From: Azolla pinnata
Taxonomy: Eukaryota > Streptophyta > Polypodiopsida > Salviniales > Salviniaceae
NCBI GenBank assembly: GCA_037176905.1
Contig: JBBBWG010015890.1
Coordinates: 18,674 to 78,788 of the forward strand
Direction of reading: 5' to 3'
DNA length: 60,115 nucleotides
In this document: one piece after another, positions 12,286-24,165 of the stretch
Numbering within the stretch: position 1 is the stretch's first letter
Layout: each line of letters opens with the position of its first letter
Program-made: the position numbers and the translations under genes
Notes under the pieces: generated by a model
What the model was told of the DNA's origin: nothing
Database searches by the model: none
The model's input: only the letters and a program-made list of their open reading frames with translations

Positions 12286-13208
12286 CCCCATGTCCCAGAG
12301 AATATATATACATCGAAAACCACATCGCTAGATCCTCGAACTTCGTCTCCTCATAGGATTCGAGGGGAGCGAGCCAGTATCCACGACGATACCACTTGTC
12401 CAAACTGCATCATTGGGCAGAGCTCGAGAGCTTCTGGGCATATCGGAGTTTGCGTTTCCGATAGCCGTTGCGTTCTCTTCTGTTCTCGTTCTCGTTCTCG
12501 CCCTCCCTCGTCCGAATCGGGAATCGGCCAGCGATCGGCGCAGCGGACAAAAACATCGTCGAATGTCCAAAGAACGAAAGAATATATATATATATATATA
12601 TATATTTAACGTCTACTCGGGCGAAATATATGACCTGGAGAGAAGCAGATCAGATCGCGGAGGCACAAACACCGTCTAAAATCCGAGAATAAATATCTGA
12701 TTCCCCTGATAATGAATCTCAAGGCATTGTTGTTTCAAAGTCCTTTGAAACACAATAACAGAATTAACTACCAACAGAATGTCCTGTTCCTGTGAAAGTG
12801 GATCCTCTTCTTCTTTCTTCTTCTTTCTTCTTCTTCTTCTTCTTCTTTCTGTTATTATATGCAAAATTAGGTCAAACACAGAGAAGAACAGAACAGAACA
12901 GCAGAGAGAGATCGCCATAGCCCCACCAGGAATCATTTTGGGTCCATGTTCTCTCTCTCTCTCTCTTTCCATTGTCCCATATTCTTCATTCTTCCATGGA
13001 TCCTTGTTCCGATCCCGCACCTCCTCCTCCTCCTGCTGCTGCTGCTGCCCTCTTCTGCACTCGCAACAACGGAGGGCTTCCATAGCGGCCGCAAGCTCTC
13101 ATCTGGAAACAGGTATGTCCCGCCGTCAATTCCGTTCCTTCTGCTTTCCCTTCGTCTCTGAAAAGAACGGTGCAGCGATGGTGGTACATACGCTGAGGTC
13201 TGCTGACA

Positions 13209-13277
<69 letters not shown>

Positions 13278-13457
13278 GGAGATGAAAGATGATATTTTTG
13301 TGGGGGAAAAGGGAGGGGAGGAGACGGTCCTCTGACGTCTGTTTCTGTGGTGTGCACAAGTGGAATATACGCGAGGGCACTGCTAGGGTTTGCTTGGACC
13401 ATGCAATCTGACAGACGGATCCGGAAGTTCTGAAGGAAAACGGAACCCTAAAAGGGC
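12286..13457 (+). other. MYB-CC leader region rich in microsatellites
   Basis: The stretch contains TTC-rich tracts (12803-12850), CT runs (12951-12966), a CTCCTG/CTG run near 13020, and a (GA)n tract at 13212-13269. A telo-box TAGGGTTT lies at 13384-13391 and a further ACCCTAAA just before the start codon. This is consistent with a long 5' leader that probably contains an intron (a GTATGT donor at about 13112 after AACAG). I see no independent gene. Confidence 0.5.
13212..13269 (+). repeat. (GA)n microsatellite in the MYB-CC leader
   Basis: A nearly perfect GA run of about 58 bp ends in GACAGAGAGAGG. It lies about 190 bp upstream of the MYB-CC ATG, probably within a leader intron. Confidence 0.9.
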
Positions 13458-13608
13458 ATGAAAAGCCCTAAACTTGCAAGAACCGGGCCCTCCCTTAGGA
13501 ACAAGCTTGCCATGGAAGCTGATTCATGCTGGGCTACAGCAGCGCCGGAGATGGGTAGATCGATGCAGACATCGCCATGCCACCACATCATGGCATCGAT
13601 CCCATCAC

Positions 13609-13642
<34 letters not shown>

Positions 13643-16600
13643 TTTGTCGTCGTCGTCGTCATCATCGGGGAATCTGATTTACCCTAGCTCTGCTGAGATC
13701 CCCCTGACCTCGAATATCGCCATGTCCTCGTATAATCCCCAGCCCCAAGAACCACACAATCATCGCAACTCTCAGCATTTCGAAGGGAGCCAGATTCCTC
13801 TCCAACGTCAAGGTCTCTACCCGATTGACTATCATCCTCTGGGACATAAGGTATCATGTTCCAAACAGCAGCAGCAGCAGCAAGGGCAGCCTCAACAGTA
13901 CTTCCCACAGCTCCTTGATGACAAATGCTTCCAGCACCAGTTCCATCATCTACAACAACAAGCTGGGCAGCAAGCACAACATGTTGTAGTACCGCAACAA
14001 GATGATTGTCCTTTCCAATCAGGGCCGATATTGGACCTCGAAGGTCTCTTCGAGCTGCACGGAGATGGTCCATCCTCCAGCTCCAGTCTGAACCTTCCTC
14101 CGATTTTCACCTACAGCATCCACTCGAATTGCTCATCTGTGGAGGCACCCCTGCGCACTCCCGTTGCTGTCCAGACATTGTCAGACAACGATAAGATCGC
14201 TTCATTGGCGGAAGCGCTGTTGTCGGACATCGACAACGATCCCAGATGCGCTGTACGTGCCCTTTCTTCTTCGCATTCATTTGAATGACAATGACAATGA
14301 CAATGATTTTAGGGAATCGGCGATAGTTCGCTTCCAAAGGTTTGCAAACCAAACTGTGAAATCTGGCCCTTCTTGGCTGTTTTAAACCATTGAAACCGTG
14401 GTTTCAAACTCATTACATCACTTAAAACTGTCTAAACGGTGTCTTCATGATCCGAACTGCTAAACCAAAGGAGAAACCTTAGCCTAACCGGACCAAACCA
14501 TTATGCCAAACCTGAAATATGAACAGAACTTTTAAATCTCAAAGTCCCAGTTTCTGGTTTGGTTTCGGCTCAAACCAAACCGTTGTCGAGTCGTACATAA
14601 CATTGGATTTCAATGGAAACTTTATCGAGAAGAGAAATACCCTTGGCTTGCTCAGTATATAACTGCCCCTCCCCCCCGAGTCTTGAAAAAGCATCTCTTC
14701 AAATTTCATGGAGTTTTTTCTTGTAAAATGCCAGAGGACTTTTTTCTGTGTTCCTTATTCTCAACATTCAATCTGCTCATGCAAAAATTTGACTACTCTT
14801 TTTGCTGAAACTCTGATATTTCGTTGCATGTGGAAGGCATTGACTCTGACAACAATTGATAACACTGTATGTGGAAAATCGGCAAATTTGGTTAATGCTC
14901 CTCAAAAACAGAGGTTGAGATGGACCCCAGAGCTTCATAAGCGCTTCGTGGAGGCAGTGGATGAACTAGGAGGTGCAGAGAGTGAGTGCCTGTGGTCTAC
15001 CATGGCATCAATCCATTACCATCTTTAAAGTTCACGGTTTAGGGCTTCCCTAAACATTTTCATTGCTAGCCTTACTGGGGTTTAAAACATCAATTCTCTT
15101 GTCATGTTTCTTCCTTAGAAGCGACTCCAAAGTGTGTGCTGAACTTAATGGCAGTAATTGGACTCGAGTTACGGCATGTAAAGAGCCATTTGCAGGTGTT
15201 TTTAAGTTTATCTTTTTCTTACCTTCTGGGAAAGGCTTTAAATTTCTTTAGAAGTCAGAAACATCTGAACCTGGGCAGATCTTTTATTGCAGAAATACAG
15301 GATAACAAAAGATATCCCAGAGCTACATGATGGTGAGTGATTTAACCTCCTTTAATATTCAGTGCATGCCTGTATGTGTATCTTGATGTAGAAAGAGGTA
15401 TATGGATCAATACTCTCTCTTTTCCTTGATTGGAAGTTTATCACACAATGGCAATGGCAGATACAAACATGTTCCATAAATACACACACACACATGTGTA
15501 TATATATATACGTGTATGTATGTATAGATAGATAGATAGATAGATAGATATATCTGCATATCATGTGACATGAACTTTAGAGTGTTTGTTTGAAATCAAC
15601 GTGATATGATGGAAAGTGCTGGCTTTACCAAATCAAAGTGGCATTACAATACAAACGGTAGATTTAGGACGACAAGGTTTGAACCATAAACAATTTGTTC
15701 TGTAAGATTCTCCTGAGCTAGGAATGCTGTGGTAGCAATGGAAATCTTATGTATAAGATGGCTAGATGGATAGCTATACCCCCATCGTCAATATTTTTGA
15801 AAGAAATGGAGTGAGTAAATTCCTGAATAGTTACTGAATTGTGTGGATCGGAATCAAGGGCTTGTTATTTTGATGTGATTGGACATGCTCTGGCTTGCAG
15901 AGTGAAAGCCTTCTGTGATGTAACATTTTAGCATCTTCCTATTGCATCGATGATGCCTTTGTTAAATGATCACATACCTCAAATCTTCAGGTGAAAATTA
16001 CTTGTGATTTGATGCTGCTCCTGATTATCTTTCCGTTTTCTTTGTCTTTACTGAAGAAAGAAGCTCGGGTGTAGGGGTTTCAGGTAGCAAAGAGGACAGT
16101 GGCAACTGTCTTCGTAATGTATCCAGTACAGCGTAAGTGAACATACCTATGTGCATGGATTCCTATCCATAGATACATACACACAGAAAAAAGAAGCTTT
16201 TCGTTCATGCATGTTGAGGGTTTTCATTTGATGGTACCTTGCAGTGCATCACAAATGACAGAAGCATTGCAGCTGCAAATGGAGATGCAGAAACAACTCC
16301 ATAAACAATTGGAGGTAAACTATAACAATACAAAAAAGGGAACTGCTAAAAGAAGCTTTAAAGGCTATGAATGTTTTTTCATCTGTAAATACCAATGGAA
16401 TGAGTGCAATTGAATACAGACGAACCAAACACAGCTTTTTGAACAACAATAATGGATATTGAATGCATATAATTTTGGATCGCCCTTTTCTTTACTTGTA
16501 TTGGAGCAAATGCAAATGCAAATGAAGTAGCGAATATGGATGAATTTGTTATGGAAAAATGCTGTCACATGCAAATGAATAATGAATCTGTTATGGAATG

Positions 16601-17047
16601 TGCTGCCAAATGCAAATGAATCAGAAGTATTGTGCGGCAAAATGTATGTGAACAGACAATATGGATGAACGTGTTCTGGGAAAATATTATATGCTGCAAA
16701 ATGCAACTGAAAAAGGTGAATTGGATCTATGCATTGCTGAATGTCCCACAAATATGAAGAAATATTTTTGTTTCTAAGTGCAGATACAACGCAGCTTACA
16801 GCTTCGGATCGAAGAGCAAGGGAAAAACCTCCAAAGGATGCTCGAGCAACAGCATAGAGCAATGGGGCCTTCAACTTCACCCTCAGGGGATAGAGACAAG
16901 GATTGTAGCATATGGATCAGGGGCGAAACCACCGATGACGAAAACGTTTGTTCCTCGGGGAGGACGAGCCATGGATCGGATCAAGAGGAAGAATCTCATC
17001 ATAAAAGATTGAAACTGGATACGGTTTCGAAGCAGGGAATGTGTTGA
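13458..17047 (+). CDS. MYB-CC (G2-like, PHR1/PHL-type) transcription factor
   Basis: Exons: 13458-14252, 14837-14981, 15119-15195, 15293-15332, 16057-16132, 16245-16314, 16784-17047, giving 488 aa. The long first exon encodes a low-complexity N-terminus with a serine run (TCA/TCG repeat, 13603-13665) and glutamine runs. The single SHLQKYR-type MYB domain starts RLRWTPELHKRFVEAVDELG and ends HVKSHLQKYRITKDIPELHD. The coiled coil follows (ALQLQMEMQKQLHKQLE, then IQRSLQLRIEEQGKNLQ), which matches the MYB-CC pair. Family members bind P1BS-like sites and control phosphate-starvation and related responses. Compared with the usual PKGVLKLM...GLTIYHVKSHLQ, this protein reads PKCVLNLMAVIGLELRHVKSHLQ, with changes before the recognition helix. 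The start at 13458 is the most upstream in-frame ATG; an internal ATG at about 13512 is possible. The exon starting 14837 has the weakest acceptor. Confidence 0.9.
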
Positions 17048-17724
17048 GCAGCTTGGGAATCTCTTTTCAAAGGTTTCAACACCAAAACTACTGGTGGTGA
17101 TGGTGGTTCTCCTTCTTTTGAGATTTCCCAAATTTTCAGTTCTTTTAACCCCATGGGGGTTTGATTGCTGTTCATGGCAAGAAACCACGTAGGATTTCGA
17201 TGCCTCCTAACCGAAAACCCTGATCCCTGAATCCTGACCAGCACAGAATCTTGAGATCTAAATGCCCTCTTTCTTTCCCCGGGGAAAGATCTAGGCTTCT
17301 GCTAATGCATGGAACATAATATTGGCTTTCCAATATCGATCGATCAGGAGTGTAGCATGAAACATTTTTCAGTCCATACAGACAGTCTCATGTATTCTAT
17401 CTATACATCTGATGCTAATATAAAACATCGAGGAATCGTTCCTGGAAAATGAACCTGGTAAAAGCTTTTGTGTGAGTATGGTGCTGCATTGGAATTGCCA
17501 AGAGTCAAAATGGCTGTAGTTGATGTTTTCATAACACCATTTTTAGAGTTTTCGAGATATCGGGTTCCTCTTCTCTGGGGCCTATCTTTTCCATTGATTC
17601 TGTTTGTGCACAATGAAAGGAGATCTGAGTGAGCACAACTTGTTGTGGGAAGCATCGACAAAATCGCTGCTGAATCAGAAAGTTATTTTGTTTGTTTGCC
17701 TCTTTGATGCAACAATGTTTATTC
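17048..17724 (+). other. MYB-CC 3' region
   Basis: This probably contains the MYB-CC 3' UTR and then intergenic DNA. I see no further coding exon. Confidence 0.5.
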
Positions 17725-17945
17725 CCTCAAAGCTGCGGATCGCTCATGTGCTTTACAAGCCCTTTATAGGCATATTGATCTGATTGTATATCAAACCCAG
17801 CATTGGATCATATGAACAAAGTAGTGGTGCTTCTTTCCTCAAAGCTACGGATCGCTCCTTTGCGTTACAAGCCCTTTAGAAGCATTAATCTGATTGTATA
17901 TTAAACCCACCATTAGATCAAATGAACAAAGTAGTGGTGTAGAGA
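17725..17945 (+). repeat. 112-bp tandem duplication
   Basis: CCTCAAAGCT plus the following bases begin at 17725 and again at 17837. Both copies run through ATCGCTC, TTACAAGCCCTTTA, CTGATTGTATAT and ATGAACAAAGTAGTGGTG. They differ at scattered positions, so the duplication is not very recent. Confidence 0.85.
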
Positions 17946-18043
17946 TTTTTTCATGATCTGCTTAAAAGTTTGGTGCGAATAGGCTATGCCGTGAAGAAAG
18001 GTTCCTTCTCTTTGTAGATATGGTTGGTTCCATCGATTTTTCT

Positions 18044-18297
18044 CCTCATTTTCATCGAATGATTTCCGAAATCGCGATGCATGATGGAGAAAAAACAATC
18101 GTCCGGAAGTTGTTCTTCTCNNNNNNNNNNNNNNNNNNNNNNNNNNNNNNNNNNNNNNNNNNNNNNNNNNNNNNNNNNNNNNNNNNNNNNNNNNNNNNNN
18201 NNNNNNNNNNNNNNNNNNNNCCTCATTTTCATCGAATGATTTCCGAAATCGCGATGCATGATGGAGAAAAAACAATCGTCCGGAAGTTGTTCTTCTC
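18044..18297. other. Assembly gap (100 N) flanked by an exact 77-bp duplication
   Basis: N bases occupy 18121-18220. The 77 bp just before the gap (18044-18120) are identical to the 77 bp just after it (18221-18297). ORFs drawn across the gap are meaningless. The likely cause is two contigs sharing an unmerged overlap. Confidence 0.9.
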
Positions 18298-18429
18298 GAA
18301 TCAAAGCAGTATCTTAAAAACGACTCGGCTCCAAATAGCACACCTACGAAAGAAAATATGGAACTCTAACCACAACAATAACAACAGCAGCAAAGCAATG
18401 AATGATGTATGGCATAGAACATCTTGATA

Positions 18430-19060
18430 CTTATCGAAACCAGTAAGAAACCCCCTCTAGACGCTTACCAAAATCTACAGCTGTCCTCTCACAGCGCTTA
18501 TCGGAATCGGCAAGCAACTCTCTCCTGAAGCTTACTCAGAATCAACAAGTATCCTCTTCCCGGTGCTTATCAGAACTGCATGTGCCCTCTCTCGACACTT
18601 ACCAGCTTCGACAAGCTACCCGTTTAACGAAATCCGTAAGTAAACCGTTCACGAAACTTTGACAGGAATCGTGATGTATCATCATCATCAACAGCAGCAA
18701 CGGGCACTTCAGCAAAATCAGTGAGGAGCGTCCTCCTCTCATGGGCCATGGCACTTACTCGAAATCAGTAAAGACCTCTTCACTGCAATTCGCTGGAATC
18801 ACAAAGCATCCGTGTCCGAAACCTGCGCAAAATCCGATGCCTAACAGCTCGGCGCATATCAGAATCTGATGCTCGACAGGGAACTCGACACACACCAGAA
18901 TCCGATGCCTGACAATTTTGGCACATACCAAAAAAAGAATCATCGCACTCACCGAGATCGGTAAAGATCCTTCCATTGCAACGAACCCCGGAATCGGTAA
19001 GTCTGCTTCCCCGATACGTACTAGAATCTGATGCCGACACGTACTGGAATCTTATTGACA
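18430..19060. repeat. Degenerate short repeats around a GCTTAYCRRAATCRRYAAGC motif
   Basis: Many imperfect units of about 45-55 bp each carry a core such as GCTTATCGGAATCGGCAAGC or CTTACCAAAATCTACAGC, followed by a pyrimidine-rich CCTCTC spacer. The core is a partial inverted repeat (GCTT...AAGC). Later units (18840-19060) drift to CATATCAGAATCTGATGC forms. No coding role is visible. Confidence 0.6.
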
Positions 19061-20277
19061 ACTGGAATCTCCAAACCGTGGAAGATTCGTGTGAGAATAT
19101 TCTTTGGTTCCTCGCCTTCGCCCAGCAAGCAAACAAAGCTCCATCGATCTCGGCCTGTTCTTCCTCCAGATCTCCCCCAGAGTTTCGAAAAAGAGCAGCC
19201 GGAGGTTCCACGATTTCCTGCAAGTAATTTCCGTTCCTTCCTTGCCTTCCATTTCTGTTCCTGTCCCGTTCACTCACTCACCCACTCACTTGTTGTCGGA
19301 GAAACCGACGTCTGAGAGGAACCCCAAAAGAATTCCTCTTGACTCACAGTTCTGGAAACAAAGGGATAAACCCTCTTGGGACTAGAGGTTGCCTGTTTCT
19401 TACAGATAGAACAGGCATTTGCTCTCGAAGAAGATAACGTACACCACTATCCTTTTCGAACTAGATTGCTGAAGTAAAACTAGGGTGTTGATATAAAAGT
19501 ATTGAAGAATGGATTTGTAGAGGAATCCATCACATTCACAAAAATTGAAGCTTTCCATGAAAAGCTTAGCCCACCGATGGTTTTCTTCAGGGAAAACGTT
19601 TTGAGAGCTCTAGAGAGAAGTTTTTAAGTTTTTGAAACAAAAAATATAAAAGAACAGATCTGTTGACAAGCCCGGTATCTGCAGAGAAACTTTATAATTT
19701 CGAAGATGTATCATTGAAAATTGGATTGAATGAGAAATTTACCCTCGTTTCGGGATTGGAATCAACAATATTAAAGAATGAGTTGCCACATTCTATATAG
19801 AATTTAGAATTTGGAGAGGAAACAACTTAAGAGCTGGGTAGTTGTCCTGAAGAAATCTGTCTTCGAATGGATGCATAAAGAGAATTAATGGTTTTGACAC
19901 AAGATCCTAAAGAAGTATCGATAAAGAAATCCACATCTATGGAAGAAGTTTAAAGTCTAGGTGGAAAGGATAAAGTAGCATTATTGATAAATCCTCCTTC
20001 AGAAGAAAATTATGGTTTTGAAACAAAAACTATAGAGAAATAGATCCCCGATAGGTGGGTCGATTTCTTAAAAGTCTTTTCATTCGATATATATGATAAA
20101 ATCTTTTGGATGTTATCACTCCTTTGCAACAAGAATTTTGTTACTGAACATTACATCATGTTTTCAGACTAATAACGATTTCTCTCTTATTTCTTGATTT
20201 CTTTTGCAGGTCTTTGGATTATATGAATACAAATCTGTGAGTTGCACCTTTCTTCCTTCGCTTTTTGTTTATCTAAC
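19061..20277. other. No gene recognised; upstream region of the RGP pseudogene
   Basis: Around 19100-19390 the sequence is C/T-rich and leader-like. From 19400 to 20200 it is AT-rich, with phrases such as ATGGTTTTGAAACAAAA recurring loosely. The end, TTTCTTTTGCAG at about 20210, is a good acceptor, so part of this may be a leader intron of the ancestral RGP gene. Confidence 0.4.
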
Positions 20278-22569
20278 ATGGCATTGAAGGATGAACTAGA
20301 TTTCGTAATCCCAACAATCCGGAACTTGGACTTTCTGGAGATGTGGAGGCCGTTTTTTCAGCCATACCATCTCATTATTGTGCAAGATGGTGATCCAAAC
20401 AAAATCATCCAAGTTCCTGAAGGCTTTGATTTTGAGCTTCACAACCGTAATTCATTAATTAATCAATCGGATTTTGGACCCAAGGTGTCTTGCATATCAT
20501 CAAAGACAGTGCATGCCGGTGCTTTGGATACATGATATCAAAGAAGAAAGGCATCTACACTATAGATGATGATTTCTTTGTGAGTATACAGATGTTTACA
20601 TCCATCTAAGACCACACAAACATTTATTGTAGTGTTTATTTTAAATGGTGTTTATTTTATAAGTATAGTGTGTTCATTGTAACTGTCAATGCATGTGTGC
20701 ATCAACTGTATTGTGGTTTTGCTTGTAAGTGCAGATGTGTTATATTTAGTTCATTCATAGAAGAAGTCAGTTTGTTGCCTACCTTGATAGCACCTTTTTA
20801 CATTTGTGACACTGAGTAGTTGCATGCTGATTGCATCCTTCTGAGATGAGGTGATATAATCAACAATGTAAGTATATGTGTGAGTCTTTTCAAGTATGTG
20901 TAATTTACGAGTAAGTAAGTATAGATGCATCTGTTTAACAAATTATTACAAAGGAAATGTATAGCCTTCTTTTGCATATATATTTATGTATTTATAATGA
21001 TTGCCAAAGAAGAGGTGCATATAAGCTGCCATTAAGATTTATATGTAGTCCAATGAATATACATACTTAGGAAAGTTTTAGTTTGCAAGAAGTTGTTCCC
21101 ATGATCTCCCGATTGCACATTTTTCTTTTTCATATTTGATGCTTGGTCTTATTTTGGGTACTCATTTTTGTCACATTTTTCAGGTAGCAAAGGATCCATC
21201 AGGTAAAGATATTCATGCGCTAGAGCATCATATCAAGAACTTGCTATCACCATCGACACCCTTGTTTTTCAATACATTTTACGATCCATACAGGGAAGGT
21301 GAAGATTTTGTACGTGGCTACCCATTTAGTCTTAGAGAGGGTGTACCGACAGCAATATCTCATGGTCTTTGGTTGAACATTCCTGACTATGATGCCCCCA
21401 CACAAATGGTAAAGCCATCCAAGCGCAATAAAAGGTAGTTATTATTTGATCTTTGAATCAAAACAAAGATACTTCATCCTTTTTCTGTCACTACAGTAAT
21501 GACTAAAATTCTGACATTTGGTGGCCATAAAAGCTGTAATACTGATAAGCAAAATACAAATGTGTTTTTCTACATTTAACAGCAGTGGAAAGATATAGGA
21601 AGCATAGAAGTGACACAAATCTTGTAATCTTTAGTAGAGATATGTTTATTGGCTGGAAAAGCTTGTAGATTTGTGCATAAGAGGGTACACCCATGTCAAT
21701 TCTATTTCCAGCCAGCTGGTTGCATTGAAATTCGTCATTGACGATGAGTTTAAGGCTACATTTTTATTTGCTCTTTGCCAGAAAGCTAGGATACCTTGAA
21801 CGTTTCCATGACCAATCCAATGCTACATAAAGGGCATAAGATGTTTTCTCTACCATAAATATGTTGTACACTTAAGTCAGCAATGATTTTGTTTGCGTTC
21901 GAGTATTGTTTCTGCTACAAATTCCCATGATATTAATAGGTACGTTGATGCTGTTATGAAGATTCCATAATGCACCTTGTTTCCTATGTGTGGGATGAAC
22001 TTGGCCTTCAACATAGAACTGATAGGTCCAGCCATGCATTTTGACCTCATGGGGGATGGACAACCCATTGGTTTCTTTTGATGATATGTGGGCGGGTTGG
22101 TGTTGCAAGGTAGGTGGCTCTTGTCTTTCCAACCTTTCCAAAGTGCTCAAATTACTGAACCATATTAGGATATTTATCATCATCATTATGATCACTTTTC
22201 TCGCTAGCAGTAAAAGCAATCTTACGATTGTATTTCAGTGATTTTCATTTAGATCTTTCAACAACATTGTGCTATCGGTTATAATGTCAGGTGATTTCTG
22301 ACCATTTTGGAGTACGGTGTGAAGACTGGGCTCCCTTACATTTGGCACAGTAAGGCGAGCAATCCCTTCGTAAATCTCAAAAAAGAGTACAACAGAATAT
22401 TTTGGCAAGAGGAAATCATTCCAATTTTTCAATCAGCAAACAATGCTATCTCGAGCTTTCCAAACTTGTCAAGAAGAAGCTCAACCCTGTGGATCCATAT
22501 TTTGGTAATTTGGGCAATGCCATGGTGACGCGGATCGACACATGGGAGCAGCTGAATCCTACAGCATGA
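20278..22569 (+). pseudogene. Pseudogene of reversibly glycosylated polypeptide / UDP-arabinopyranose mutase
   Basis: Four exon-like blocks keep the RGP gene structure: 20278-20579, 21184-21434, 21940-22109 and 22291-22569. Block 1 reads [17 protein letters not shown] and LIIVQDGDP, and after a frameshift near 20490-20500 continues SACRCFGYM and the TIDDD motif. Block 2 is clean (AKDPSG to [11 protein letters not shown]). Block 3 ([25 protein letters not shown]) has an in-frame TAA at 21968-21970 and a frameshift near 22078 before DDMWAGWC. Block 4 is shifted again near 22315 before [20 protein letters not shown] and near 22440, ending [18 protein letters not shown] and WEQLNP. In its intact form this family interconverts UDP-arabinopyranose and UDP-arabinofuranose at the Golgi for wall polysaccharides. 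At least four independent lesions make a single sequencing error unlikely. The retained introns show a segmental or tandem copy, not a retrocopy. Confidence 0.88.
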
Positions 22570-23982
22570 AGACAGAGGAACTCTAAGCTAATGTAAGTGA
22601 AATAATTTTGTGATTAAAAGGACATAAGAGTGAGTGTCGGGTGAAATTTACATGAGACATCCGCCGGCATTTAGTTCAATAGTTTCATCATCTTTGAGCT
22701 CTCAATTTCTTTATAAAACCAGTATATGCTCAACATGACTATGCTCTAGAAACCAGAAGATGAGAATCTATTGTTGCTCTGCTAATTTCAAGTAAAATAT
22801 ACATACCACTACGCTCTAGAAACCGTAAAGCTGCTAATTTCAAGTAAAATGTACATACAAGCAAGGGGCGATCATGCATATGATTAACCGCATGGTGAGC
22901 ATGCACGGGTCATGATATAGTTAGTATAAACAACTTTGAGTGTCGTTTTTGCTGTCGAACTGTTCCGATTCAACACCAGTCTTTTGATGCTCTCGCTTGT
23001 ACTGTGATCGTTCCTTTGTGATCATTTTTTTTATCGTCTGTTCCTTTTTTTGTTTCCTATTTTGGGAACCATCATTCGTTCATCAATTGTTGTGTAGGGG
23101 AGCCTTGGTATCGTGATGTCTTTCGATCTGTTCACTTATCTCCGATCCCACCACGCACGAACCCAGTTTTTCTGCAAGAGATAAGATTGTGGTCACTTGG
23201 TAGCTACTTGCATTTTTTGCATCCTCGTATTTCACGTAAACTTTTGATCCAAATTTCAACTCCCAACTGCATCTTATGTGATATGATGCATGAGTGGCAG
23301 ACATAACATTTAGTTGTGCACGATGGGCTAGCTCCCTTTCTCTCGTCCATTTTAGAGCTGTTTGACCGGCTTATCCCTTACCCGTTTCACAAGATGCGTT
23401 TTACAGGTTCAGATCTGAAATGTCGCGCTGCTTACTGCCCATGCTTTTCGGGGGTTCCGGGCGCGAATCGGCTTGGTTTATTTCCGTATGGTTTCGAAGA
23501 AGAACCCCCACGGACAGGGCTCTGAATCGGGCGTTTTCTGGCCTCGCATTTTTTAAGACTTCGGTAATCGAATGAAAATCCCTCGAGCTTCTTCTTCTTC
23601 TTCTTCTTCTTCAGGGAAGGCCAAAAAGCTTTGACTTCCATGTTTCTTCCTTTTTGCCTAGATTTTTTGCCAGATTTTTGACTTCCATCATCAGGCTTTC
23701 TCTCTAATTGGAGCAAGGGGGGAAAAAGAAAGAAAGAAAGCAAAAGCAGAAACGCAAAACCCCAAAAAAAGCAAAACGCAAAAAAAAGCACCGCAGAAAA
23801 ACAGAGGAAAGTTTGAATGAGATTTTTCTGCTTCTTCTTCTTCTTCTTCTTCTTCTTCTTCTTCTTTTCCCCTTTCTTCTTCTTCCTTCTGCTTTCTTCT
23901 GCTTCAGATCTGCTCTGTCCTGCTCGCCCCTCCCTGCCTCCGCTGCTTGCCCACCTCTGCTTCGCCGTCTCCTCAGCTCAGC
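22570..23982. other. Intergenic and ORP leader
   Basis: AT-rich intergenic DNA with no gene extends to about 23300. A leader-like region follows, with CTT/TTC trinucleotide runs at 23590-23612 and 23829-23867 and A-rich tracts at 23730-23800. It ends in a C/T-rich stretch directly before the ORP ATG. Confidence 0.5.
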
Positions 23983-24069
23983 ATGAGTGCCCGCAATGCC
24001 GGCGGAGGCTTCTTTTCCTCCATCACTTCCAGTTTCTCAACCTTTGGCAACGCAATGCACAAATCAATG

Positions 24070-24165
<96 letters not shown>

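Noticed and set aside
12676-13402. ORFs over the MYB-CC leader (Ser/Leu or Arg/Glu repeats)
   Set aside because: They arise from GA/CT and TTC tracts and lack family similarity.
17913-18427. ORFs of 106-142 codons crossing 18121-18220
   Set aside because: They pass through 100 N bases and repeat the same 77-bp flank twice.
20278-22569. Processed retrocopy of RGP
   Set aside because: Introns with GT-AG borders are retained at family positions, so it is a DNA-level duplicate.
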